Source of the DNA: CAIQPS01 sp963721365
GTDB taxonomy: Bacteria; Actinomycetota; Thermoleophilia; RBG-16-64-13
Assembly (NCBI GenBank): GCA_963721365.1
Contig: CAVRJE010000023.1
Span: 124,001-188,000 of the forward strand
Reading direction: 5' to 3'
DNA length: 64,000 bases
This document shows positions 27,155-35,984 of this stretch, piece by piece. Position 1 is the first letter of the stretch; every line of letters begins with the position of its first letter. The position numbers and the translations under genes were made by a program. The notes beneath the pieces are model-generated. The model was not told the origin of the DNA. It did no database searches and worked only from the letters and a program-made list of their open reading frames with translations.

Positions 27155-27180
27155 ATTGTAGCAGAGGGCTCTGCTAGACT
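27155..27180. promoter_or_regulatory. 18-bp palindrome between two divergent -10 boxes
   Basis: TAGCAGAG and CTCTGCTA around GG form a perfect palindrome at 27159-27176. A minus-strand TACAAT (27160-27155) overlaps its left end and points to the DUF4015 gene, and a plus-strand TAGACT (27175-27180) overlaps its right end and points to the deacetylase. Both boxes are nine bases from their start codons. A repressor dimer here would block both promoters. Confidence 0.5.
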
Positions 27181-27189
27181 TGTCCGACC

Positions 27190-28293
27190 ATGCGCCGAGA
27201 CAAAGTGCTTCGCTTTCTAGGGATCGCCCTTGTGGTAGGAGCCTTCCTAGGGCTTGTCTCCGGGCTGGCGTTCGGCGGACCCGGCCCGGACACCGGCACG
27301 CCCAAGCTCACGGCGCCCGCCGACAGCCGCGACAACGGCGAATCTAGCGACGCCTCGGGTGCCACTTCCTCGACGTTCTCCGGGCCCATGACGGCCGAAA
27401 AAGCGGCCGCTATTGGTGCGAACGAGCTAGGACAGGTCCCCGTCCTTCTTTATCACGACATCACCGACCAGGGGAGCGCCGAGACGCGGACTCCCCAGCA
27501 GCTCGCAAAGGACGTGGATTTCCTCAGATCGGAAGGTTTCTATCCGATAAACCTGCGGGACCTGGCGTCGGGCAATATCGACATCCCCGCCGGCATGTCG
27601 CCGGTGGTGCTCACGTTCGACGATTCAACGAGCGGTCAGTACCGGATACTCGACGACGGCTCGCTCGACCCCGCGTCGGCGGTCGGGGTGCTCCAGGCTG
27701 CCGTGGAAGCGGGGGGCTGGGCATCCAAGGCGACGTTCTACTGCCTGATCAACGTCACCTCCAAGGACAACGAGCTCTTCGGCCAGCCCGATCGCCAGCA
27801 GGAGAAGCTGCGCAACCTGACCGATTGGGGATACGAGATCGGTAGCCACACCGTCAGCAACCTGAACTTGAAGAAGGCCGACCCGCTGGAGGTGAAGAAG
27901 GAGCTGGCGGAGTCGCAGTCGACCCTGGAAGGACTGATCGGCGGCGACTACCAGGTCACGAGTCTGTCGGTGCCCTCGGGAGAGTATCCGGAGGACGAGA
28001 GCCTGCTCGCCGGTGGCATCTACAACGGCAAACCCTACAAGTACACGTCGGCCGTCGCGCTGGGCGATACGGTCTCGCTCTCGCCGTTCTCCACTCTGTT
28101 CAACGCCATGCACATCCCCCGCGTAACTGTGACCGGCAGCACTCTGCGTGACGCGATAGCGAACCTGAAAGCGCACCCCGAACTGCGGTATATCTCGGAC
28201 GGCGACCCCACCACCGTCTCGGCCCCGCGCGAGCTGGCCGAGGGCTTGGGAGAGGTTAAGGACGACCTGGGCCGGCCCCTGCTCCGTTACTAG
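27190..28293 (+). CDS. Polysaccharide deacetylase family protein
   Basis: A 367-residue exported protein. It has a short basic start and one hydrophobic segment near residues 9-30 (signal or anchor), then a polar linker. The NodB-type domain starts V-P-V-L-L-Y-H-D-I-T near residue 85 and has V-V-L-T-F-D-D near 139, giving the catalytic and metal Asp pair. The second metal motif, normally SHTxxH, reads G-S-H-T-V-S-N-L, so the second His is Asn here. Substrate is probably a cell-wall or surface N-acetylated sugar, if it is active. It is divergent from the DUF4015 gene and ends overlapping a convergent zinc-ribbon gene. Confidence 0.82.
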   Translation: MRRDKVLRFLGIALVVGAFLGLVSGLAFGGPGPDTGTPKLTAPADSRDNGESSDASGATSSTFSGPMTAEKAAAIGANELGQVPVLLYHDITDQGSAETRTPQQLAKDVDFLRSEGFYPINLRDLASGNIDIPAGMSPVVLTFDDSTSGQYRILDDGSLDPASAVGVLQAAVEAGGWASKATFYCLINVTSKDNELFGQPDRQQEKLRNLTDWGYEIGSHTVSNLNLKKADPLEVKKELAESQSTLEGLIGGDYQVTSLSVPSGEYPEDESLLAGGIYNGKPYKYTSAVALGDTVSLSPFSTLFNAMHIPRVTVTGSTLRDAIANLKAHPELRYISDGDPTTVSAPRELAEGLGEVKDDLGRPLLRY

Positions 28294-28511
28294 CCGGCCG
28301 CTTCGAGGCGCGGACCCTCCGGTCCCTCTACCACCTCGGAACTGCCTCCACACAATCCACAGGTGATTCGCTGCCCTTTCTGGTCGCCCGGGCCGAGGTG
28401 CAGCGGCACGTGACAGTGTGGGCAGGGTACGTCCACGTCCGGCCCTTGGCCCTGGAGCGGGATCTTCTCGTCGACTATCTCCCACAGCGGATCGAACTTC
28501 TTCTTCGCCAC
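28290..28511 (-). CDS. Small zinc-ribbon protein, unknown function
   Basis: A 73-residue protein starting at GTG with GGAGG four bases upstream. It begins with a basic K-K-K-F-D-P-L-W-E and then has two CxxC pairs, C-P-H-C (Cys30, Cys33) and C-G-L-C (Cys51, Cys54), a rubredoxin-like or zinc-ribbon arrangement. The C terminus is acidic. I do not recognise a named family. Its stop overlaps the stop of the deacetylase (CTAG) on the other strand and its start is divergent from lipB. Confidence 0.65.
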   Translation of the reverse strand: MAKKKFDPLWEIVDEKIPLQGQGPDVDVPCPHCHVPLHLGPGDQKGQRITCGLCGGSSEVVEGPEGPRLEAAG

Positions 28512-28572
28512 AACTCCTCCAGCTCTCGGCGTCCGCCGGTCGTCTTGGCGTTCGTGCGGTATCTTGCCCGCT

Positions 28573-29310
28573 ATGCAAGGAGTCTCTCACAAGTCGGCGC
28601 GCGCGCTCAAGCCATCTCCGCCCCAGTTTGCGGTGTTCGACCTTGGTCTGGCCCCCTATCTTCCAGTGCAGGCGCTGCAAGGCCGGCTGCGGGCCGCTGT
28701 CGCCGACGGCCGCCTGCCGGGCGTCCTGCTTCTGCTCGAGCACGAGCCCGTGGTCACCCTTGGAAGCCGTGCGGGCCCGCACGATCTGCGGACTTGTCCC
28801 GCTCCCGGACGGCCGCGCCATTCCGGTCGTGACCTCCGAGCGAGGCGGTCAGGCGACCCTTCACGCCCCCGGGCAGCTCGTCAGCTATCCGGTCGTGCCG
28901 ATCCCCGGCCGGGACCTCGGCGCCTACGTGAATGGCCTCGAGGAAGCGAACATCCTCGTTCTGGCCGAGCTGGGCATCCACGCGAGAACGGCGCCCCGGC
29001 CGGCCCGGAGTCTACGCCGGCGGAGACAAGATCTCTTCCGTCGGGCTCCGGTGCCAACGCTGGGTCAGCAGCCACGGCACTTCGCTCAACGTGAGCGTCG
29101 ACCTGTCTCTCTTCGAGGCTATCGTCTCCTGCGGGGAGCCCCAGCTACAACAGACGAGCATCGAGCGACTCACCAGCGCACCGGCCGGACATGGCCCAGG
29201 TCAAGGATGCGTATTTACAGGCCGTAACACAGGTTTTCGGCTGGGAGTTGCTCCCCATGCGCCGTGTTTCTTTCGATCAGGTGGAGGCTGAACTGGGGCT
29301 GGAGGCCTGA
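28573..29310 (+). CDS. lipB: Octanoyltransferase LipB (several frameshifts)
   Basis: LipB moves octanoyl groups from acyl carrier protein to lipoate-dependent enzymes. The first frame gives V-F-D-L-G-L-A-P-Y and L-L-L-L-E-H-E-P-V-V-T-L-G-S-R-A-G. After a change near 28785 comes V-V-T-S-E-R-G-G-Q-A-T-L-H-A-P-G-Q-L-V-S-Y-P, the catalytic region. After another near 29005 come G-G-D-K-I-S-S-V-G-L and S-L-N-V-S-V-D-L-S-L-F with the C-G active Cys. A last change near 29190 leads to V-F-G-W-E-L and a stop at 29310. The repaired length of about 245 residues fits LipB. Motifs are complete, so errors rather than decay are likely. Confidence 0.85.
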
Positions 29311-29351
29311 CCGCGAAGTGGCGCCGCACGCTGATGCGGCGGAGAAGGGTA

Positions 29352-29424
29352 TGCCCACGGCAGGATTCGAACCTGCGACACCTGGCTCCGGAGGCCAGTG
29401 CTCTATCCCCTGAGCTACGTGGGC
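29352..29424 (-). tRNA. tRNA-Arg (anticodon CCG)
   Basis: The minus strand folds as a full cloverleaf: acceptor GCCCACG with CGTGGGC plus discriminator A, D-arm GCTC...GAGC, anticodon stem CTGGC/GCCAG around loop CTCCGGA, and the T arm with GGTTCGAATCC. Loop positions 34-36 are CCG, which reads the CGG arginine codon. CCA is not encoded. It lies between lipB and rnz, convergent with lipB. Confidence 0.95.
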
Positions 29425-29480
29425 GCGATCGGTAGCGGGCCGGCCAGCGATGGTGGTTCACCGCCGCCGGCGACGCGCCA

Positions 29481-30426
29481 TTATACCCGTTCGAGCCGGG
29501 CCGTGCCCTTGTCTGGATACGGTACGACCAGAACGTCGAGGTCGCGCGGAAGCAGCGCGCCGGGGAATACCTGTCGGGCTTCGTCGCGCAGCTCGCGCCA
29601 GCTGTGACGGGAGCTCGATGTGCGTCAGCACCAGGGTCTCCACCCCGGCGGCACGCGCAACCTCCGCGGCCTCCCTGGCGGTCGAGTGGCCGGTCTCGAG
29701 CGCCCGCTCCTTCTCCGACTCCGCGAAGGTGGAGTCGTGGACCAGCACGGAGGCGCCGGCTGCCAGCTGGATGATGGCCTCGGTCGGGCGCGTGTCACCG
29801 GTGATGACGATCTTCCTGCCCGGCCGGGCCTCGTCCATGACCTCATCGGGGCTGGACGGATCCGCCCGCCGGCGGTGCGTGATGGTCTCCCCCCGCTGCA
29901 GCCTGCCGAAATCGGGGCCGGGTGTGACGCCCAATTCCACTGCCCGCTCGGGATGGAAGATCCCCAGCCGCGATCTTCTCCTCCAGACACCAGGCCAGAC
30001 CCGGGCAGGCCGTGCTCGGTACGGGCGGTCTTCAGTAGCGTAGTCAGGCATCTCGTAGAACGGTACCCGGGACGCGCCTCCTCGACGAGGAACGGGAATC
30101 GCGGCCGCCCGATGATCCTCTCCACCTCCCGGAGCAGCTCGTAGAGGCCGGCGGGCCCGAAGAGCTGCAGCGGCTCCTCGCTGCCGGCCAGACTCAGCGT
30201 CTTCAGCAGACCCGGCAAGCCCGAGATAGTGGTCGCCGTGGAGGTGGGTCAGCAGGATCGTGTTGATGCGCGCCAGCCCCACCGAGCGCATGAGCTGCCG
30301 CTGGGTCCCCTCCCCGCAGTCCACGAGGATTCGCTCTCCCCCGCGGGCGATGAGGGTCGCGGGCGAGCCTCTGTCGACGGTGGGAGTGGCTCCGGCGGTG
30401 CCGAGGAATACGAGATGAAGATCCAA
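29481..30426 (-). CDS. rnz: Ribonuclease Z (several frameshifts)
   Basis: RNase Z trims the 3' ends of tRNA precursors. The N terminus M-D-L-H-L-V-F-L-G-T-A-G-A-T-P-T and metal motif T-H-L-H-G-D-H-Y-L-G-L are in one frame. After a change near 30215 the next part reads P-G-L-L-K-T-L-S-L, then further pieces carry I-V-I-T-G-D-T-R-P and L-V-H-D-S-T-F with metal ligands, and V-L-T-H-I-E near the end. A last change near 29595 gives W-R-E-L-R-D-E-A and a stop at 29481. About 315 residues after repair, normal for the family. A tRNA gene lies just downstream. Confidence 0.87.
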
Positions 30427-30438
30427 AGAGATCCCCTG

Positions 30439-30892
30439 TCAGTCTTGAGGCTGAGGCTCGGGCGGGACGTTCGTGGTGAGCCTGATCCTCTCCTCGGGCG
30501 CTCCCGCCGGCTGATGGAAGAAGGTCGGGTTGCTGCAGCAGCCCGTCGCCAGCGGCGGCCGGATAGGCCTGCTCCACGGTGACCCTGCACTCCCGGCGAG
30601 GACTCCGATTGAGCCGCAGGGGCCCGTATGCGCCGGAACCCCGTCCCCGGCCGCCCCTTTCGGCGAAGGCAGCGAGATCCAGCTCGGGGGCGAAGACCTT
30701 GTGCAGGCATCCGAACATCTTGGTGTCGTCGTCCTCGTATACGTAGACAGAAGAGCAGCCGGAATCGAGGCAGTGCTGGGGCGAGACCACGCGCTCGCAT
30801 ATGACTTCGCACTCCCGGCACTCCAGCCGCGTGCGGTGAAGACGGCGCTTCCACGCGGCGAATCTGTCGGTGATGCGGGGACGTTTGTCCAT
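30439..30892 (-). CDS. Cys-rich protein of unknown function (one frameshift)
   Basis: The product is about 150 residues after one repair near 30540. The N-terminal half is Cys-rich, with Cys at 25, 28, 32, 41, 46 and 62 in C-R-E-C-E-V-I-C and C-L-D-S-G-C, a spacing suited to zinc or an iron-sulfur site. V-Y-V-Y-E-D-D-D-T-K-M-F-G-C follows. The C-terminal 60 residues are Pro-, Arg- and Gly-rich and probably unstructured. I do not recognise the family. It ends 12 bases before rnz and follows the pilin genes, so it may share a transcript with either. Confidence 0.6.
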
Positions 30893-30959
30893 GGCGGTGA
30901 GTATACCCGGCACCGGCCGCCGATGCCGCGCGGGCTGGGCGTCGGCCCGCGCCAACGAG

Positions 30960-31980
30960 TCACCCGATGCTCTCCCCTCTTGTGCCCGGAACCAACCGGG
31001 CCCGCACGAGGGAGCGGTCGGTGGCCCACCGAAGAATGGAGCGGGAGAAGGCGACCGCACCAGTCGTGCCGAAATCCACCTCGCCGGTTGCGAACAGTGC
31101 GCCGTGGAGCAGGGTACCGTCGACCAAGACGCCCCCGTCATCCACGACTATCACCCCGTAGAGGTCTCCCCGACCGCGGACGTCGAGAGCGGCGCCGCCG
31201 GTCACCACCAGCAGGGCTGGATCGTCCGCCGAACCGCCCCATCCTTGCGGAAGTTCCAATGTCGTCCCGGGCTCGCCCCGCATGGTGCTGACACGTGCCC
31301 CCGGACCTAGTCCCTGCGCCGCGACCACCTCGGTCGCGGCTGCTCCCGTCTCATCTCGCGCGGATGCCACGCTCGCGAACAAGACCCGCCAGCCGTCGTC
31401 GAGCCTCCAGACGCTTGCCATGTTTTCGACGACCGCGCCGGGGCCGACCAACGGCGCGGTCGGGACGTTCCGGAAACGGGCAGTCGGCGCGGCCATCCCC
31501 ACGCCGTCAACCTCCAGCCACGGAGAGACGCGACCGGAGGTCCAGCTAGCGGTCTGGGCCACAAGCCCGGCAAGCGGGAGATCGAGCCCGTCCCGCCCGC
31601 GCTCGAGCCACGCCGATACGACGATCGGGGAGATGTCGGCCGAGTGCCGCGCGGAGGCGGCCAGCGCCCAGCCGCTGCTGTCGGGCAGTTCGGCTACGGT
31701 TCCCTGAACCGCGGGCGTCTCCTGGATCACCGACCAGGGCATGGGCCCCCACTCGTCGAGGGCAGCGCTGGCGCAGCGTCGCAAGAGCGTTGTCCTTCTC
31801 CTCCATCAGCGAGCGTCCGGAGTCTTCGGCGGCGAGGGTGTTGTCGGCGCACAGGACGACCACGGAGAGGGTCTGTACGAGCACCGCTACGGCCAGGCAG
31901 ACGAAGAGCACGAACAGGAGGATGGAGCCGCGTTCGGCAGCGACCCGTTGGGGAACGCGGCTTTCGCGATGTCTCATCAT
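30960..31980 (-). CDS. PilX/GspK-like pilus assembly protein (frameshifted)
   Basis: The start ATGATGA overlaps the end of the preceding prepilin gene. The N terminus reads R-G-S-I-L-L-F-V-L-F-V-C-L-A-V-A-V-L, a prepilin-like hydrophobic helix after a Gly cleavage site and lacking the Glu at +5, as in PilX and GspK proteins. After a frame change near 31765 the rest continues as a mostly beta protein of about 260 residues. It ends in repeated G-G-A-A-L-D-V-R-G-R-G-D-L-Y-G-V-I-V-style strands and Y/F-R-S-I-L-R-W. A minor-pilin or pilus-tip role is inferred from the N terminus and the cluster; the C-terminal domain is not assigned. Confidence 0.65.
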
Positions 31981-32574
31981 GGCCGGGCCCATCGGCCGAC
32001 CGGGCCCGAAGCTATCGCGTGAGCGGCCGAAGCCACTTTCTCCGAGCGGGCGGTGAGCTCCACCGTGATGGCGTCGACCAGAGGCAAGTCGGCAGCCGAC
32101 AAGGGAGCCCCAGTGGCAGAGCCCGCAACTAGATACGTGAATCGCGATCGGGTCATGTCGACGTTCTCCAGCATCGTCTTGTTGTCGGCGTAGAGAGAAT
32201 GGCTGAAGGTCGAGGGACAAGTGGTAGGGCATGCGCTCCAGCGCCGCATGAGAGAACCGTTCACGAGCTCCCACTCGACCAGCAGCGGCAGCGGTGGACT
32301 CGGATGTCGCGACCAGTAGGACCACCTGCGACGGGGTCGCCTGGAGTACGGTGGCGCCGGTGGCGAACGGACAGTGCTGAGACCCGGTCAGGCGCAGGTC
32401 CCTCTCGAATCGCGCGCCGGCTACCCGCGCCTGCAGTGCCCAGATCGTCTCGTCTCCTTCTCGCACTCCAAGCGACTGGGATGAGACCCATAGGGGAGCC
32501 ACTCCGAGCGCGAGACACAGGGCGAGAGTCAACCCCAGAAGCAACTCGATCAGAGAGAAGCCGGCCTCGTCCAT
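31977..32574 (-). CDS. Prepilin-type protein, PilW/GspJ-like (frameshifted)
   Basis: The N terminus M-D-E-A-G-F-S-L-I-E-L-L-L-G-L-T-L-A is a classical type IV prepilin leader: short leader, Gly cleavage, Phe+1 and Glu+5, then a 20-residue hydrophobic helix. R-F-E-R-D-L-R-L-T-G-S-Q-H-C-P-F-A is typical of the GspJ/PilW class after the helix. The frame changes near 32280, and the last part contains F-T-Y-L-V-A-G. About 199 residues in total. It overlaps the following PilX-like gene and follows the PilV-like gene by 34 bases, an order like the minor pilin operons of type II and type IV systems. Confidence 0.7.
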
Positions 32575-32608
32575 TCCGTCGAGAGGGCTCCGTCGGGCGG
32601 GCGTTGGG

Positions 32609-33356
32609 TCAGAAGTACAGATCGACACTGCGTCCCTCCTCCATCGGCCACCACTGAGTTCGCCCGTCGAGGGTCGCGCCGCCCCAGCCTTCGATGGCAG
32701 GGCGCCAGAGAAAAGAGGAGCCCGAAGGGAGGACAAGTGAGGTCGGCGGGGCTCCATGTCGCAGTCAACGAAGAAGTCCCGGTGCCGGGCCGGTGAACGA
32801 CGACGGTTGGGCCTTGCGGCGGGGCCGAAAGGGCGGCTCCGAGAGCCGGAGTGCCCGCACCAGGTTCAGGAACAGCGAGACGCCACGGCGGCCCCCACAT
32901 TCCTCCTGCCATGCGCACCCGGACCACCAGCTCGCTGTCCGCCAGTCCGGTCCATAGTTCTGGCCCCAGTTGCACCTCATTGGTCGCCGCGGCGCCGGCC
33001 CCGGCGTTCCAGACGACCGCCTGCTGGGCCACCACCCACCCCTCCGCCCAGAGGCCCACCTCAGCCTCGGCCGAGCTCGCCCCCGCTGCGCCGGACATTC
33101 TGAGATGAAGCACGGGTCCCGGCCGCCACCATCCGGCGATCACCCGCGGACCCCATTCCCAGCGCTTCTGCGGACCGTGAAGCCGCGTGCCCGGCGGGGT
33201 CGCCCTCGGCCCGTTGCCTCACGGTGCGCGCTTCGCCGACCATCCCAGCGAAAGAGGTGGCCAAGGGAACGACGAGCAGTCCGACAAGCAGAGTCGCCAT
33301 CATCACCTCGAGCAGGATGGAGCCTGCACTGCCGCCTGAGATGAGCCACTGCCCAC
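32609..33356 (-). CDS. Prepilin-type protein, PilV/GspI-like (frameshifted)
   Basis: Near the start the sequence reads G-S-I-L-L-E-V-M-M-A-T-L-L-V-G-L-L-V-V-P-L-A, a prepilin helix with Glu+5. The GTG at 33356 is in another frame from the helix, so one base is probably wrong at the leader. A further change near 33120 leads to a Trp- and Ala-rich beta domain with L-G-P-E-L-W-T-G-L-A-D. A last change near 32685 ends as G-R-S-V-D-L-Y-F. About 249 residues after repair. The assignment to the PilV/GspI class rests on gene order and size, not on a specific motif. Confidence 0.6.
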
Positions 33357-33363
33357 CCGCGCC

Positions 33364-33896
33364 TCACGGTGCGGCCTCCACTCGGGTCCTTACTGTCAGC
33401 CCGCTCTCCAGGCGGATGGTGACCCGGTAGTCGGAGCCCGGCGCCCGGAAATAGAGGGAGCCGGCCGAATTCGGGATAGGCGGATGCCGCAAGGAAGCGG
33501 ACCATAACTCCCTGCCCCTGCCGCCACCTGACCACGTTGGCGATTGCCGGCACAGCGGGAGCGGCAGCGCCAAGATCGCCGCCACCAGTCCCTGTGCCCG
33601 GCTCGTCACGGCCAGGTGACCGGATTCGAAGGTGACCTCAGTGTCCGTCCCCTGCCACACGGCGCCCACCTGCGCCCAGGCTCCCGCGGCCTGCCAGGCC
33701 TGAGCCGCCCCCCTCGCCTCCACGGCCGCGACACCGCGAGCTGAGGGCCACACCTCCGGCGGCGAAAGCACAGACCAAGAAGCGTGAGAACCAGCAACAT
33801 CTCGACCAGGGAGTGACCGCACTGGCCGGCGTGGATAAGCGCGACCAACCGATCGACACGTGGGGGTTCGGGGTATGGGGGGGTTCGCCTTGGCAT
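33364..33896 (-). CDS. Prepilin-type protein, FimT/GspH-like (frameshifted)
   Basis: The leader ends G-H-S-L-V-E-M-L-L-V-L-T-L-L-G, a class III signal with Glu+5. The rest changes frame at about 33770 and again near 33500. The middle contains A-W-A-Q-V-G-A-V-W-Q-G-T-D-T-E-V and the end S-L-Y-F-R-A-P-G-S-D-Y-R-V-T-I, a small beta domain as in FimT/GspH minor pilins. About 175 residues. Its true start is uncertain because no Shine-Dalgarno precedes the ATG at 33896. The stop is eight bases before the next prepilin start. Confidence 0.6.
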
Positions 33897-34131
33897 AGGC
33901 CAAGGCTAGGAGAAGGCAGGCTGGTGGAAGGTAGAACCTTCGTACTAGACTGGAGCGCGAGGGTCTTGCGCAGTCACGGGCGCCGATTCGACTCGTCTCG
34001 GAAGAGGCCGCGGCCGGATTCCGAACAGCGCTCCCGCGCATCCCTGCTCAGGACGGGGAGGCTCCAGCTAGGCGAAAGAGCCATGGCGCAGCAAAGCGGG
34101 GCTCAGTCGATGCTGCCCGCGATAGAGTGCG

Positions 34132-34659
34132 TTAGCAGAAGAGGCGGACTACCAGCCGATCCCGCGGCTCGCCGTCGATCACTTTCACTTTGACGTAGCC
34201 GGTCTCGTTGAGGCTTACGGTATCCACTTGGATGCCGAAGGTGTTGCCGCTGGCGCTGACGCTGGCCAGATCGGCGACCGTCGGCGACTCGGCCGAAGAA
34301 CGCCACCTGGTTGCTCGCGGCCATGGCACCGACCGCGTCACTAATCCACGCCGAGCTGGTCGAGTCATGAGACGAGGTCGGCATCGCTCATCGACCCAGT
34401 CTATCGCCGGCTCGATGGCCTCGAGATCGGCTTCGGTGATCTCCGTGTAGTCCCCGGTGTCGACGAACGCGCCCTGCAGCGCCGTGAGAGCGTTCCGCAC
34501 CAGGGTGTACGCAGCTGCATCCTGCGCGTGCTGGCGCTGACCCAGGAAGGTAGGGATGGCAATGGCGCCCAGGATGGCGATGATGATGATCACGACCAGG
34601 AGCTCGATCAAAGTGAACCCCTTCTGGTTCTCTTCGTGCTCGCGGAACAAACCCGTCAT
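34132..34659 (-). CDS. pilA: Type IV major-pilin-like protein PilA1 (frameshifted inside)
   Basis: A textbook type IVa prepilin: a 13-residue polar leader, then G-F-T-L-I-E-L-L-V-V-I-I-I-I-A-I-L-G with Glu+5, and F-L-G-Q-R-Q-H-A-Q-D-A-A-A-Y near residue 40. AAGGAGGTG lies seven bases upstream of the ATG. In the C-terminal half the frame changes near 34390 and back near 34290. The middle frame gives W-I-S-D-A-V-G-A-M-A-A-S-N-Q-V, and the end Y-V-K-V-K-V-I-D-G-E is in the first frame. About 175 residues. It is a paralogue of the pilin at 35484 and probably a structural subunit. Confidence 0.85.
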   Translation of the reverse strand: MTGLFREHEENQKGFTLIELLVVIIIIAILGAIAIPTFLGQRQHAQDAAAYTLVRNALTALQGAFVDTGDYTEITEADLEAIEPAIDWVDERCRPRLMTRPARRGLVTRSVPWPRATRWRSSAESPTVADLASVSASGNTFGIQVDTVSLNETGYVKVKVIDGEPRDRLVVRLFC

Positions 34660-34711
34660 GACCTGGCACCTCCCTTCCTAAGCTACTCCCGCCCGCACAC
34701 GCGTCGGACGG

Positions 34712-35347
34712 TTATGGGACCGTAATATCTATGCCTCTAGACGCAGCCAGCTCGCGGACTTGAGCTGCGTCCGAGGACCGCATATCGTCTTCCAACATCC
34801 GAACCAGGACCGAATATGAATGCCCGTACTGCGGGTCGACCTCCATAGCCTCTCCCAGAGATTCCTCTGCGCCTTCGTGGTCTCCGGCCGCGATCTGAGC
34901 CTGGCTCAAGAAGGTCAGGTTCTTCGCGCTGCCGTCGAGCGTAGCCGCTTCAGACAACACCCGCACAGCCTCAGCACTCCGATCTTGGTGGTTGAGGTAG
35001 TTGAACCCCAACTCTATCCTTATCTGGACTTCGTCCGGATCGGCGGCTACGACCCTCTCCTGGATGGGCAGGGCTTCGTCGTACTTCCCTTGCATAGCCA
35101 GGGCAGCCGCGAGCCCGCTAAGTGCCTGCAGGTTGTCCGGATCTGAATCCAACACTTCCTTGTAGATGGCCTCCGCTCCCGATAGATCACTGGCATCCGC
35201 CAGCTGGTCGGCCTTCGCGACGGCGTCGGAGCACCCGGCCGCTGCCATGAGCAGCGCCACCGCAACTATCACCGTGACACACAAAGCGCTACGCGTCACG
35301 CGACGTCCTCCGGCATTCACGCGAACCATCGCTTTCCCACTACCCAT
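34712..35347 (-). CDS. TPR-repeat lipoprotein
   Basis: An intact 211-residue protein with an N-terminal signal whose lipobox is A-A-A-G-C-S near residue 39. Four or five tetratricopeptide repeats follow, for example A-D-A-S-D-L-S-G-A-E-A-I-Y-K-E-V and G-L-A-A-A-L-A-M-Q-G-K-Y-D-E-A-L. TPR lipoproteins such as PilF/PilW act as pilotins or pilus-assembly scaffolds, and its place between two pilA genes supports a pilus link, but no pilotin motif proves it. In a monoderm lineage it would be membrane-anchored outside. Confidence 0.75.
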   Translation of the reverse strand: MGSGKAMVRVNAGGRRVTRSALCVTVIVAVALLMAAAGCSDAVAKADQLADASDLSGAEAIYKEVLDSDPDNLQALSGLAAALAMQGKYDEALPIQERVVAADPDEVQIRIELGFNYLNHQDRSAEAVRVLSEAATLDGSAKNLTFLSQAQIAAGDHEGAEESLGEAMEVDPQYGHSYSVLVRMLEDDMRSSDAAQVRELAASRGIDITVP

Positions 35348-35367
35348 GCTGGCACTCCCTAGATAAC

Positions 35368-35409
35368 ACAGGGGGCAACGGATCCTCTTGCGGGCCCGTT
35401 GCCCCCTGT
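35368..35409. terminator. 14-bp perfect inverted repeat between pilA2 and TPR gene
   Basis: The arms at 35368-35381 and 35396-35409 are perfectly complementary (ACAGGGGGCAACGG and its reverse complement) with a 14-base loop. On the minus strand it follows pilA2 and precedes the TPR gene. Only a weak T-rich stretch (GTTAT) follows. It could terminate or process the pilA2 transcript so that the abundant pilin is made in excess over downstream genes. Confidence 0.6.
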
Positions 35410-35483
35410 CGTCGGTATGCCGCCTCTGGACTCAGACCATTCGCTGGCCGGAGACCTGGTCTAGCGGCGAAGCCGTCAGGCTT

Positions 35484-35961
35484 CTACCACCTCTCGACTG
35501 ATGCGGCGTCCTTGTAGTAAGTGGTACCCAAGCCACCGACGCCCTTGTCTACAGACACGGCCCAAGGCGTCTCGGATTCGGCCATGGAGCCGACCTGGTA
35601 GGTCTGGCCTGCGCCGAAGTACCCGACCGCGTTGTCGGCGGTGTCACCACCGGGAGCGGCGCTGATCGGCACGTCGCCAGCAACCTCATTCCAAGTGATG
35701 GCGGGTTCGATCAACGCGAGAGTGGCATCGTCCATATCGGCGATGTCGAAAGTTCTAAGGTCGACATAGGCGGATTCGATGGCGGTCATGGCATTGCGGA
35801 CGAGGGACTTGGCAGCTGCGTCCTGGGCTTTCTGGCGCTGGCCGAGGAAGGTCGGGATGGCGATCGCCGCCAGGATGGCGATGATGATGATCACCACCAG
35901 GAGTTCGATGAGGGTGAAACCCTTTTCGCCCTTCATCCTTTTGTGGATCTTTCCTGAACAT
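35484..35961 (-). CDS. pilA: Type IV major-pilin-like protein PilA2 (leader frameshift)
   Basis: The mature start is G-F-T-L-I-E-L-L-V-V-I-I-I-I-A-I-L-A-A-I-A-I-P-T-F-L-G-Q, and F-L-G-Q-R-Q-K-A-Q-D-A-A matches PilA1. The short ATG at 35936 has no separate ribosome site. The ATG at 35961 lies 8-9 bases after AGGAGGAGG and encodes M-F-R-K-D-P-Q-K in another frame, so one extra base in the leader is likely; PilA1 has the similar F-R-E-H leader. The mature part is about 145 residues and Gly-rich toward the end. A hairpin precedes the ribosome site. Confidence 0.82.
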
Positions 35962-35984
35962 TGTTTGTGTTCCTCCTCCTGTAG

